From Cephalotus follicularis (lineage: Eukaryota > Streptophyta > Magnoliopsida > Oxalidales > Cephalotaceae), in contig BDDD01005081.1 of assembly GCA_001972305.1 (NCBI GenBank), forward strand, positions 1-64,000: 64,000 bases of DNA, given 5' to 3'. The notes under the pieces are model-generated. The model saw nothing but the letters and a program-made list of their open reading frames with translations. It did no database searches and was not told where the DNA came from. Made by a program: the position numbers and the translations under genes. Positions 35,885-47,169 of this stretch are shown in pieces (position 1 is the stretch's first letter; each line of letters opens with the position of its first letter).

Positions 35885-35889
35885 AGATT
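35885..35889. repeat. Target-site duplication AGATT (left)
   Basis: Identical to 38506-38510; flanks solo LTR S. Confidence 0.9.
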
Positions 35890-38505
35890 TGTAACGCCCG
35901 AGATTTCACACGTTGTAATATTTGAATTTCAAATGTAATCTTGTTATTGAGTTAATGAGAAAGATGATTTTCCCAGTTGTTATGTTGATTCTAAATCAAT
36001 TAAAGGGATTAGAAGTGTGATTGCTTAGTAGGTACACCAAAAACAGTCGACTGGTACGTTAAACCAGCCGACTGAGCGGCGGTGTATGGGAGCAGTCGAC
36101 TGGTGGAATGAACCAGTCGACTGGCCGACTGTCGAGCCACATGGCAACGAACTGCCAGGCGAATAGCCGGCCGTTGGGTGTGGATAGCCGACTGGATCGT
36201 GCTCTGTTTTATTGCATGTGACTAGATCACATGCAACAACTAACAAGAGCATCTTGCAGGAGCCATCTGATGATAGATGAAACGTGCATGTCATGCACAT
36301 AACTCTTGGAACCTGCAAAGACTGAAGAAAAGGGCCGGTTTGACATATGTGTGTGCATGCAAGTGATAGAAGGGAACTAATGGCATATAGTGCCAGGAAA
36401 AAACGGGTGGGAGAGGATGGGAGGAACCACCTGCATAAAACGCCCTCCTCTTCACCTCTCTCGCCCCGTGCATGCAAGGAAGGAAACAAAGTGAGATTTT
36501 GAGAGGAAAAAAGAGGAAGAGAGATATTGTCCAACCCTAGAACCAAGAATGAGAGGTTGGAGAAGACAAATTCAAGCTACTGGACGGGAGTTGGAGCTTC
36601 TGGGGAGCTCAAAACGTCACTGTTGGAACACAAAGAGGTGGACTTATAGATTCCTAACTTGGAATCAAGAGGTATGGGAAGTTATGTTGCATTTTGAGCT
36701 CAAGGTTACTGAATGTTATGCGATTGGTTACCTGTTAGTATGAACTGTGATGTCCAGTAGATATGCCATGGTTACTGCTGGTTTTCGTATGCCATGCTTA
36801 CTGTTGAGAATTGGTGAGTTCATGTACATGCATGTTGAGTTTTATCTTGGTATTAAATTGCTGGATAAAATGCATGTTACTATTGCATGTTACTGTTGTG
36901 TTCTATGAACCATTTGAGAATAGTGGGTTGATATTCTGTCCTATGAACAAACGTGGGTTACTTGCAATGATCCGTTTGGGGTAATATTTTGGATTGCATG
37001 CAACTGGTTTCCTTGGACAGTCGACTGTCGAAGGAAGACAGTCGACTGCTCAACCGAAACAGTCGACTGTTGAAGGATAACAGCCGACTGCCTGATTAAC
37101 AAAGTCGACTGGTAGAAGCAGCCAGCCGACTATTCATGTACTGATTACCCATAATAGCTGACTGGTGAAGAATCTAGCCGACTGCCGAGCTACTGTTTGG
37201 TTCTCCCTTGTATAAAATGATGTGCGACGATTCTGACTCCGTTTAGGATGCATTAGAGCATTTGTATGCATTGCATATGTACTGATTACTGCCTGTTTAT
37301 TAACTGATTATAATTGTTTATGATTTCTGGATTTCAATGTTAATTTGGAAATGCATATGTGAAACCGAAAATGACTATTTGAATACAAAATAGATTTTTG
37401 ATAATAACACGTTTTTGAATAACTGGGAAAGTGATCTCCACCTTACTGAACTGTTTAAAAGTATTTTCCACTAGTTAAAATACATATTTACAATGTTTAT
37501 GACTCTTGAAAACATTTTGAAATAAACTGCCCGTTGTCGATCTAACAATCACTACTGTACTGTTTACTGCACTGTTTACTATTGTTATTCACTGCTTGCT
37601 CCGTGAGTTTACTGTGTTTGTGTTTGAGTCACTAGTTGCATGGCGGAGACTGCCAGCGCCGGCTAGTGGCAGGGTTGACCTAGGAGACAGGAGTTGGCTG
37701 GGTAACTCACTGTACTGTACTGTTGCCTCGCTTGGTTGCCTGGAGTAGGAACCGAAGTGGGAGTGTAACGTAGGGCTAGGAGTTGGCGGTGTTACATATA
37801 CTGCCTGCCTGTTGTGGTCCCTTTTTGGACTTACTATACTGTTTACTGGTCCTATTCAGACACTCCCTTGCCTGTGATGTAGCCCTGGCTGGGTTACTAC
37901 TGTACTGTCATTGCATACATATATTTTCACATATATGTCCCTACCGATAATTTACTGTACTGTTAAACATATATTTATTTTCATATATATATAAACCGGT
38001 ATTTTACTACACTGCATCATCTATGCATACATAACATGACATGCATTATTTTTGGACCCAAATTACTCTTATGAATTAGCCGAGTGAGGAAAAAGGCTAA
38101 CCCCCTACTTTACAGATTGCTGCAGTGGGCCGGTGTTGGACTAGCATGGACGAAGAACAAGCCTTATCTTAGTTATTGGTTGCTTTATGTTATTCTGAGT
38201 TGTAATAAGATGTTTTGTTTTAAGGATACTGATGTATCGTACTGATGGTTATCTATTGTACTTTACTTTTGGGTTAATGTACTGTGATCACGCTCCATTT
38301 TGTGGGCTTTTAACAATGACAGATTCGTATTGGGTAGCGTGCAGTATGGGATGCACGTTACGACTTTTCAGCTTATGAGTTTTAATGCTTCCGCAACTGA
38401 TATCTTGTTTAAAAGTTTAAATTTTACGGTTTTGCATAAGCCGATCCTTTGTGTTGATTGCCTTTACCGCCTTTATGCGTGTTTACCCAGAACCGGGGCG
38501 TGACA
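35890..38505 (+). mobile_element. Solo LTR S (family of element F), TSD AGATT
   Basis: A 2616-bp LTR starting TGTAACGCCCGAG and ending GGGGCGTGACA, flanked by a perfect 5-bp duplication (AGATT). It shares with the LTRs of element F the start, the CAGTCGACTGG motif clusters (36045-36195 and 37015-37195), the ATCTGATGATAGATGA block and the AGCCGAGTGAGGA...GGCTAACCCC block near 38080. It is a solo LTR, so the insertion later lost its interior. Open frames inside, such as 36025-36546 on the minus strand, are not recognisable genes. Confidence 0.9.
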
Positions 38506-38510
38506 AGATT
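38506..38510. repeat. Target-site duplication AGATT (right)
   Basis: Identical to 35885-35889. Confidence 0.9.
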
Positions 38511-39184
38511 TTACCATTGAGTTGATCCCTGGTACATCGCCAGTATCCCTTGCTCCATATTGGATGGCACCGATAGAGCTGAAGGAGTTGAAGGCGTGGG
38601 TAGAGGACCTGTTGGAGAAGGGGTTCGTCAGACCCAGTAGTTCTCCTTGGGGTGCTCCAGTTTTGTTCGTGAAGAAGAAGGATGGTGCCTTACGGTTGTG
38701 CATCGATCATAGACAGCTCAACAAGGTCACTGTGAGAAACAAGTATAGGTTGCCTCGGTTTGATGACTTGTTTGACCAGTTGAAGGATGTCAGTGTGTTT
38801 TCTAAGATTGACCTTCGTTCGGGTTATCACCAGCTGAGAATAAGGGAGCAGGATATTCCTAAGACAGCTTTTAGGTCCCGTTATGGCCTTTTTTAGTTTT
38901 AAGTTATGTCGTTTGGTCTGACCAACGCACCAGCAGCTTTCATGAAGTTGATGAATCGAGTGTTCCAGCCTTATCTTGACACCTTTGTGGTGGTGTTCGT
39001 AGATGATGTCATGGTGTATTCTTGGGATGTGACCGAGCATGTCGAGCACTTGAGGATTATGCTGCAGATATTGAGAGACCATATGTTGTATGCCAAGCTC
39101 AGTAAGTGTGAGTTTTGGCTAGACAAGGTAGTCTTTTTGGGCCATGTGATCTCGGGCCAGGGAATAGAAGTTGATCCGAGGTAA
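38511..39184 (+). pseudogene. Element D reverse transcriptase fossil
   Basis: Clear Gypsy reverse transcriptase: [70 protein letters not shown], and the catalytic block [11 protein letters not shown], followed by [20 protein letters not shown]. It would copy the element RNA into cDNA, primed at the initiator-Met tRNA site. It lies directly after solo LTR S. Fossil, broken. Confidence 0.85.
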
Positions 39185-39835
39185 GAGGAGTTTGTTTTAG
39201 CTTGGGAGAGACCGAGGAACGTGTCCGAGGTTCAGAGTTTTCTGGGTCTGGCCGGCTACTATAGGAGGTCCATCGAAGGATTCTCCTCCAAAGCCGCTCC
39301 TCTGTCAAATTTGACAAAGAAGGTGGTGAAGTTCATTTTGTTGGACGCTTGTGAGAAGAGTTTCCTGGAGTTGAGGCACAAGTTGACGTCAGCTCCAGTG
39401 TTGGTTCTTCCTTCTCCAGGAGTTGGTTTTGTGGTTTTTAGTGACGCTTCCAAGCAAGGGATAGGTTATGTCCTGATGCAAGAAGGCAAGGTGATAGCTT
39501 ATGATTCTCGGCAGTTGAAGGCCCACGAGCATAACTATCCAACTCATGATTTGGATGTTTGCGGCAATGGTCTTTGCATTGAAGATTTGGCACCATTACC
39601 TGTATGGAGAGGTCAGTTAGATCTTTACCGACCATTAGAGTTTGAAGTATATGTTTTCCCAGCAGCACCTCAACATGAGGCAGAGAAGATGGATCGAGTT
39701 GATCAAGGATTATGATTGCACCATTGAGTATCACTCAGGCAAGGCTAACTTGGTAGCCGATGCGCTGAGCAGGAAGTCTTCCATTCCCCTTGTGGATGTT
39801 CCGACGATCTATCTACCATTGTTTGAGTAGTTAAG
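39185..39835 (+). pseudogene. Element D RNase H fossil
   Basis: Connection and RNase H part: [98 protein letters not shown]. It would remove the RNA strand during reverse transcription. The motif order is normal for Gypsy pol. Confidence 0.8.
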
Positions 39836-39875
39836 ATCCTAGGGTGTAGAGTCATCTATTGAGGACAACGGTGTA

Positions 39876-41345
39876 GTGTTAGCTTCTCTTTGGGTGAGGT
39901 TAGTTTTGGTTGACCAGATCCGTGAAGTTCAAGCGAAAGATTGGAGATTGGTTAAGCTCATGAAGCAAGTCCGAGAAGGAGCACAGACTGATTTCCACAT
40001 CAGAGAGGATGGTGCTCTGATGTCCTGGCCGAGGATATGTGTGCCGCATGTGGTAGAGCTTAAGAAGGAGATTTTGGATGAAGTGCATTTTTCTGCTTGG
40101 TCCATGCATCCTTGAAGTACCAAGATGTATCGCGACCTTAAGCTTCATTATTGGTGGCGTGGAATGAAGAGGGAGATTGCCAGGTTAGTGGCAAGGTGCC
40201 TGACTTGTAAGCAGGTAAAGGCAGAAAGACAGAAGCTGTCAGGTCTTCTTCAATCTCTTCCTATTCCAGAGTGGAAGTGGGATCATATTTCTATGGATTT
40301 CATCTCAGGTTTTCCCCTGACGCGGAGGAAACACGATGCCATATGGGTTATAGTGGATCGACTTGCCAAGTCACCTCACTTCTTGCCAATAAGGATGGTG
40401 TATAGTCTGGAAAGGTTAGCATTGTTGTACGTGGACGAGATCGTTAGGTTGGATGGAGTCCCCAGCAGTATTGTTTCGGACAGAGATCCAAGGTTCACTT
40501 CAAGATTTTGGCAGAGCTTGCAAGCAGCGCTGGGTACAGAGTTATGACTCAGTACAGCATATCATCCTCATACTGATGGACAGTTCGAGCGGACGATCCA
40601 GATTCTTGAAGATATGTTGAGAGCTTGTGTGATGGATTTCAAGGAGAGTTGGGATTCTCAACTGACCTTAATTGAATTTGCTTATTACAACAGCTAGCAG
40701 ACCAGCCTTGGTATGGCACCGTATGAAGCTCTGTATGGCAGGCGTTGTAGGACTCCGTTGTGTTGGGATGAATTCGGGGATCGTAAGTTGTTAGGTCTCG
40801 AGATGGTTCCAGACATGGCAGAGAAGGTAAAGCCTATCCGAGAACGTTTGCAAGCGGCGCAGAGCAGGAAGAAGAGCTATGCTGATCGGCGCCGCAAGGA
40901 TTTGGAGTTCTCTGTGGGAGATAAGGTGTTCCTCCGTGTATCACCGTATACAATAGTGATCCGTTTTGGTAAGCGTGACAAGCTTAGTCTGAGGTATATA
41001 GGTCCTTTTGAGGTTTTAAAGAGGATTAGGCCAGTGGCCTATCGTCTGACTTTACCTCCGATGTTGGCTCTTGTTCACGACGTATTTCATGTTTCTATGC
41101 TGAGGAAGTATGTGGTAGACCCTTCTCATGTTTTGGAATCCTTGGTAGAGTTTTCTGAGGAAGAGTTGCCGACCTTAGCTTATGAAAAAGGGCTTGTGAA
41201 GATTTTGGATCATCGTGATCAGGTCTTGAGGAGTAAGACCATCTCTTTGGTGAAGGTCCTATAAAGAATCCAAGTAGCAGAGGAAGCTACCTGGGAGCGA
41301 GAAGAAGAGATGAGGAGTCATTACCCCGACCTCTTTGGTGTTTCC
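39876..41345 (+). pseudogene. Element D integrase fossil with chromodomain-like tail
   Basis: Zinc-binding HHCC region ([31 protein letters not shown]), the catalytic core ([55 protein letters not shown]) and the GMAPYEALYGRRCRTPLCWDE segment. The C-terminal part (YIGPFEVLKRI, VFHVSMLRKYV) ends in a chromodomain-like tail (ILDHRDQVLRSKTISLVKVL, EATWEREEEM). In chromoviruses such tails are thought to target heterochromatin. Fossil, broken. Confidence 0.8.
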
Positions 41346-41386
41346 GCGGGATATTCCGAGGATGAAATTTCCTATGGTGGGGAGGA

Positions 41387-44303
41387 TGTGACGACCCAAG
41401 TCCATTTCGGGTGTTGGACTTCCTTGGTTTTGGGCCTTGGAAATTTTTCTTTCTTTGGTGTTGGGCCTTATGTGTTGGGATGGTTGGTTTTTGGCTTTGT
41501 TTGGTTTTCTTTTTGCTTTGGCTGGCTTTAGCGCGTTGGCGTGTGGGCGTTGAAGTAGTGTGCACGTGGGTACGACAGGTTCTGTAAGGGAATTTCAGTG
41601 TGCCATCTTGTCAAGCACACAACCTTCACGTCAAGGAAGTATATGTAGTAACGGAGCCGTTGTATCAGTGGTTGGTGCTAGAAGTGTTAGTTGAGGGAAG
41701 AGCGTGTTTTCTCTGTGCTTCTTCTTCTTTCCTTCTGAAGTTTCCTTTGGTGAAGGCGAGTTTTTCTTGAACATCTTCAACCTTGAGTTCGTCGAGGTGA
41801 GCTCTTCTTTCTTCGTCTTCTTTCCTCTGTTAGTTTGGCAAGGTGCGTGCTAAACCTCCCGTTTGTGGTAGAGACAGAGATGACGGTGGTGATCCGTGGT
41901 AGTTGTTGAGCGTGTGGATGGTTAGGACGACTATCCGAGGAGATGATCATGCATGTGGGCTTCATGCATGTTTTTCTCTGTTTTCGTACAAACTGTGCTA
42001 AGTCTGTGTTTGTTTGGTGTTTGTTGTTGTTCTTGTAGCCGAGGAGCCGACCGTGGATCCAGAGCTATAGGAGTCGTGCGGAGGGGTGTAGTTAAGTGGT
42101 TAGTGGGACATTTCTTTCTTTTACCTTGAACAATTAAGAGTCTAAACTTATTTTCGTGTGCTCTGAATATTTCCTTTCCATAGCGTCTTATTTTTGGGAG
42201 TTATTTCTTCCTTTGGTTTGATATATATTTTAGTTGATATAGATTTCTGAGCTGGTGAGCTTGATGTTCTGGGACATGTTTTTCCCTTGTTTTATCATGT
42301 TATTATATATATGTCATAACCTTTTTGATACCATGTGTTGTTATTGGATTCTGGATGCTGGGTACCGAGGATATTGTGATGACCGAGCACGACTTGGTAA
42401 GGGCGAGTAAGGTCTGGGTTCCGCTCTCATAACTGTAGTGGCATTGGTCTGTAATGCTCTATAAGTGTGACTGCCCCAAGGTTCCTCTACCTGGATCTGC
42501 TCATTTCTGTTGTCTATGATGGATGTGAGTGTGAGTACAGTCGAGGATCCCCTCCTCTTCCCAACTGGCCTTGTAGGATGCTCTACTATAAGATTTTTGA
42601 CGATGGATGGTTCGTGCGGTGATTCGCCGACCCCTCGATCGATGTTCTTATATGCGATTGCCGACGAAGGTGGTGCCTTAACGGTGATTTGCTTGTCCCT
42701 CAGTCGATGTTCGTGATCTGCTTTTCTATCAGGGGCTGGGTTCGACACTGATCCGTCGACACCTCTGATGGAAGGCCAAGACATGTGGATCTCTATACCG
42801 GTATATGATAGTTGGGGCACCTCCTGTAAGCCTATGATCTTCATCTCCAGTCCTGTTTGGTGGATTGTGTGAGATTGCAGCCGTGAAATTCGGCGCCAGC
42901 AGATGTATTGGATATGGCTGAGGTGGTTTGGGTAACATGGCAGGTTACAATATTCTTCTGATCAATTGAGCCCTGGAGTCTAAGATCCTCTATTGGGTCC
43001 TCTGGGAAATTTGGTTTGGACACCTTCCTTTATTTTGTCTCTCTTGTTCTTAATTTTAGCATTATTGATTTTGTATATATATATCTTTTGCTATATTTAT
43101 ACTCCAAGTAGTCTGTTGATTCTTGTTGAGTATCCTCGGGTGATGAGTTGTGGTTATTCTTGGACCAATTGGGGCATAGCCTTTTGTTCTCGGTGCCTAG
43201 TGTTCGTCTGGCACCTAAGGAATGCTTTCTTTCCCCTATCACTAGTCTTTGGACTAACCCCTTCCCAGGTTGTTTCTGCAGTTCAGCAATATGTGAAGTT
43301 TCCTTTTCATCGTACCACATTAAAGGATTTTGTGAGGTAAACTACGAAGCATGCATTTCCCTTGGCCTTCTCGGCTAGCCCTTCCTTCATGCATTGGGGA
43401 CATACATTCTTTTGGGATTAGATTGTATTTGTTTTTGTGGACAAGATATGTATTAATATCAATGGATATTGATGTATGATTATTTTTATGATTTATGGAA
43501 TGGTATGTTCTTCTCGGCTTTTGTTTCGTTGGTGATGTTGAGGTTCTAGGTTGTATAGACCTCAGTTCCAAGCTCCTGAGCCAAGGTAAGGGTGAGTGTT
43601 GATGTTAGGGTTTGTGGTTGGGTGTTGGATCGACCTTAGGATAGATCTTGGTACGGGGCAGGCTTCCTCGGTAGGAAGTCAGACCATCTCGGTCATTGCC
43701 TGGGCATGTTCTTGGTCCTAGGGAAGTAGATGACAGACCACTAAGTTACTTGGCAGTCCTCGGATGTGAGGGTTGCATGGAACCTAGTTGCCACGCATGT
43801 CTTTGGATGTTAGTGCGTCCTCGGACATTTGTGTGTCCCTGGACGTTGGTGGGTCCTCGGACTTTGGGCGTGTCCCCGGGCTTTGGTGAGTCCTCGGGCA
43901 TTTTGACGCGCTTGGGTTCCTCGAGCATCTGGCTCGCGTTGAGACCTAAGCGCATGGGGAGTTATTTACTGAGGTGAGGAACGTAGTGCTTGGTTCCTCG
44001 GGCGTCTTAGCATACCTTGGCATTTTTGGTGAGCGTGTGTGGATCACGTGTGGGGTTTCCTCGGGCTTAAGTGAAACTTTGAGTTTTGGTTCCCCGTTCA
44101 TTTCTTTTAAGTCCTTTGTTCTTTATCCCCAGCGATATTATGCGTCCCCAGCCTTGACTTCATCATCGGGCATTTGCATAATAGACCCCTGCGTTGTCTA
44201 GGTTTGTCTTCTCGGGTGGTTGGTTGGTTTGGAGGGTTGTTGGCAGGTGTTCCTTCCCCGGCAGAGCTCGTCTTCCCTGGTGGAATAGGAATGGGTCCTG
44301 TTA
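41387..44303 (+). repeat. Element D 3' LTR
   Basis: Starts TGTGACGACCC right after the purine tract ATGGTGGGGAGGA and ends GGGTCCTGTTA. The ends are not canonical TG...CA. It contains the CCTCGG array at 43795-43930. It is followed directly by family A-like LTR A2, with no clear target-site duplication because the left end is missing. Confidence 0.8.
43795..43930. repeat. TCCTCGGAC minisatellite in element D 3' LTR
   Basis: Counterpart of 33270-33420. Confidence 0.75.
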
Positions 44304-44306
44304 CTT

Positions 44307-44505
44307 GGCGTCGACGCTTTAAGGCAGGAGCCTTAGGCAACATCGTCATATCTCTTTTGGCGTCGACGCTTTAAGGTGGGAACCCTAAGCGTCTTTGCCT
44401 TTATCTCTTGGCATCGATGTCACTTCATGGCATCGACGCTATAAACGTCTTCCTCCCTGTATAACAGGCCAAGGCATTGACGTCTTTCCTCTAGGCGTCG
44501 ACGTG
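44307..44505. repeat. GTCGAC-core motif array in LTR A2
   Basis: Five to six variants of GGCGTCGACGCTTTAAGG at roughly 25-65 bp spacing; two near-identical copies lie at 44307 and 44359. Confidence 0.75.
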
Positions 44506-44777
44506 TTCAAAACCAGAACTCGTCTTCTTCACCACAAATACAATAATACATTAAATGGAAATTTGGGACATTACAACTTTCTATTAGGTCCCTATCATTT
44601 CTACGGTAATACGGTTACGGGCTACAGGTATTATACGGCTATGATTGATGGTTGTTATTATTTGAAACCTAAGATGATAACCCATTCATAATCTTCGTTT
44701 CCATCGCGAGGATTAAGGGTGTTATATCACATCACTGGAGGGTATGGACATCTCTTTAGGCATGATCCAATGGCGCC

Positions 44778-44962
44778 TACGGGTTACGACCGTTTTTACG
44801 GCCTAACATTATGATACGGGTTAGGACCGTTTTTACGGCCTAACATTATATCTACGGGTTATGACCATTTTTACGGCATAACATTATATTCACGGGTTTG
44901 GACCGTTTTTACGGCCTAACATTATGATTACGGACTAGGACCGTTTTTACAACCTAGTATTG
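44778..44962 (+). repeat. 37-bp minisatellite in LTR A2
   Basis: Five tandem units of about 37 bp of the type ACGGGTTAGGACCGTTTTTA followed by CGGCCTAACATTAT. Each has a self-complementary core CCGT-TTTT-ACGG that could fold as a hairpin. Confidence 0.85.
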
Positions 44963-46055
44963 ATATGGTCAGTGTTATCTCGACCCCACTCGGCTATGAC
45001 CCCGAAAAGGTAGGTAGTCGGTGACAGTACTATCTCGGGCCGGAGAGGTAGAGAAGTGCTTGACCCTATGGATTGTTTGTCCCTATGTATGATTACTGTT
45101 GTTTACAGAGTGTCTGCAGGCCTATAGCCTTGATGTGATTAGGACTAGCCAGGTATACCCCACTTAGGGACGGTTGGTATATCGAAGTTGTCCACAACTG
45201 TCATTCATGAATTTAATATGTCATGAATACATATACTGTTACACAGTTACATACATACATTGTCACACTATTATACTGTTGTACACATACACTGTTATAA
45301 CTGTTACATACACAGCATACTGCTACAATGTCATACCGTTATACTGTTACATGCATAGCATATAGTATACCTACACGTCTATATGTTGCTGACCCATTTC
45401 ATTGTAATGGAATAGGTCAGGCACAGGTGATGGACTGTAGTGAGGTAGACTGAAACGGACGGGTTTTCTATAGCATATATTGTTAGCCATATTGTATATG
45501 GTTTTGCTTATGGTCATGTATATGGATTGTGCTTATAGGAATTGTATAAAAGGGGCCTTATGTTTATAACTAGACTGTACGAGTATATAAAACTTGTTAT
45601 GTATAAGAGACAAATCTAAAGATGAATTAGAGATATGTTTTATTCAGCTATCGACCTGTCGGCTTGTGGCAGAGCTTAAGATATATGTGTTGATGGGTTC
45701 ATCATTTCAGGTATTAGAATGATATAATTCTGATTTCCTCCTTTGGGAGTGTGGTTTGCTGAGGGCTAAGCCCAACATATAAATTATGTCTTTCTTTTCA
45801 GGGTGCATAGTCCGATAAACGAATACTACATGCCCGATTTTCATAAAATTATAAAAGTTAGAATATATACATGAATGATTATTCTGCTTGCATGACATTG
45901 ATTTAAAATTTTAAATTTATAGCACTTTTAGAATATGATTTATATATGATTGAATGGATTGAACGGATGGTATATCACGCGTTGAGTTGTGGGGGTTCCC
46001 CCACGGTTCGGGCCGTGATAGTTAGGTGCAGCGTCATCTCATAAAAAATATTCCC

Positions 46056-46092
<37 letters not shown>
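46056..46092. repeat. Compound (TA)n(GT)n microsatellite
   Basis: (TA)n at 46056-46070 followed by (GT)11 at 46071-46092. Confidence 0.95.
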
Positions 46093-46093
<1 letters not shown>

Positions 46094-47169
46094 ATATTTA
46101 AGCAAGAAATTTTATTTCAATTATTAATAAGTCTATGTTATAATTAGTTATTAGTTCGTAGAGTTTAGATATTAATCATGTTTATGTGGTGATCTAAGAC
46201 GTGACAAACGTATGCTATAAGTCAAATTTTATTCTTACCAAGGAACTTATGTGTATAAGGTAAGGAATTTTCCCCTATTTATTATACGAATGTTGTTTCC
46301 GTTACTTATCTGAAAATTGTTGTTGGGATTATTTAAGTTGTGACCATGCTTTATTCTTTATGCAATGAATTTTATTAGTATGTCATTTTCTCTTCAAGCT
46401 CTAAATTTCAATTTGTAAATTGTTGATGAATTGTCTATTTTATTTCAAGTGATGGATGAGACTAAGAAGAACGTATTTATTATTTGGGTCTGAGCAAGCC
46501 CACGCGCTTGTACATGTGATGTAAGTTATCATGGACGCGGTCCTTGACAAAAGTTATGATTTAGTTTGGGTTGTAACCCCTCAGTTAATTTCAACCGCTA
46601 ATTGTATTCGTTCTCTGTCATTTGAAATTTGTGCTATGCTTTGTCTAGCGAGTTGTTATTGAAATTCTTCAACAAGTTCCAAATTGTTGTTTCTTATTTT
46701 TAATATGTTCATTAACCTTACTGGGCTGTGTGAGCTTACGACCTTTGTTTTTATCTTTTTCAACACTCAGGTATCGTAGAGAGGTAAAGTCGATGCAAGA
46801 AAGTATCTTTGTTGGCGTGGGAAATGCTTTTATTTCTATGTTGATGTTTAGCAGCACTTATATTTTGGAAAGTTCTATTGTTTTGGGAATGCAAATTTTA
46901 AGTACTAGGATTTCTAGAGTTGTTATGCTTTTGATTTTTGCAGTTATTTGTTAAGGATATCATTTTGTGGTTTGATTATTGATATAATAAATCTGGAGTT
47001 TATTTGAGAAAGTATATAATTGTCTGACGTGTCCGATCATTGGTGCATAGGGGGTCGGGGGCACATGATTTTTTTCAGAATCAATCTCAAACTTTATTGT
47101 ATCACCAGTGCATAGACTACAACACAAAAATGTGTTGAATGAATGCATGCCATGCCTCATGTTTGTGCA
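46093..47169. other. Unrecognised stretch, no gene seen
   Basis: AT-rich DNA with no repeat found elsewhere in the window. The longest open frame (46730-46954, 74 residues) is hydrophobic in its second half but shows no family and no matching start context. It could be unique host DNA or an unrecognised decayed element. Confidence 0.4.

Larger units (their letters stand above)
31712..44303 (+). mobile_element. Element D: Gypsy (Tekay/Del-like chromovirus), old fossil
   Basis: Parts: incomplete 5' LTR (31712-33774), primer-binding site (TTGGTATCAGAG, 33777-33788), gag, protease, reverse transcriptase, RNase H, integrase with chromodomain-like tail, purine tract (about 41374-41386) and 3' LTR (41387-44303, 2917 bp, starting TGTGACGACCC). 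Solo LTR S lies between protease and reverse transcriptase. The LTR copies look about 91% identical over a 200-bp sample, implying roughly 3-4 million years. The coding region is broken in roughly a dozen places. Confidence 0.85.
44304..46020 (+). mobile_element. LTR A2, distant relative of family A (partial)
   Basis: Follows the same order as 8290-10022: TAGGTCCCTA, ATAACCCATTCATAATCTTC, a minisatellite, ATCTCGACCCCAC, GAGTGTCTGCAGGCCTAT, GTATACCCC...GGGACGGTTGGTATAT, GACCTGTCGGCTTGTGGCAG, and the end block TATCACGCGTTGAGTTGTGG...CGGGCCGTGATA. It is strongly diverged. The left part (44307-44505) carries GGCGTCGACGCTTTAAGG motifs. Only a weak remnant of a primer-binding site follows at 46023. 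Confidence 0.65.

Noticed and set aside
36025-36546. 173-residue minus-strand open frame
   Set aside because: Located within solo LTR S and partly built from CAGTCGACTG motif DNA; no family resemblance.
46730-46954. 74-residue hydrophobic frame as a small membrane protein gene
   Set aside because: No homologue, start context or regulatory site can be seen, and the length is expected by chance in AT-rich DNA.
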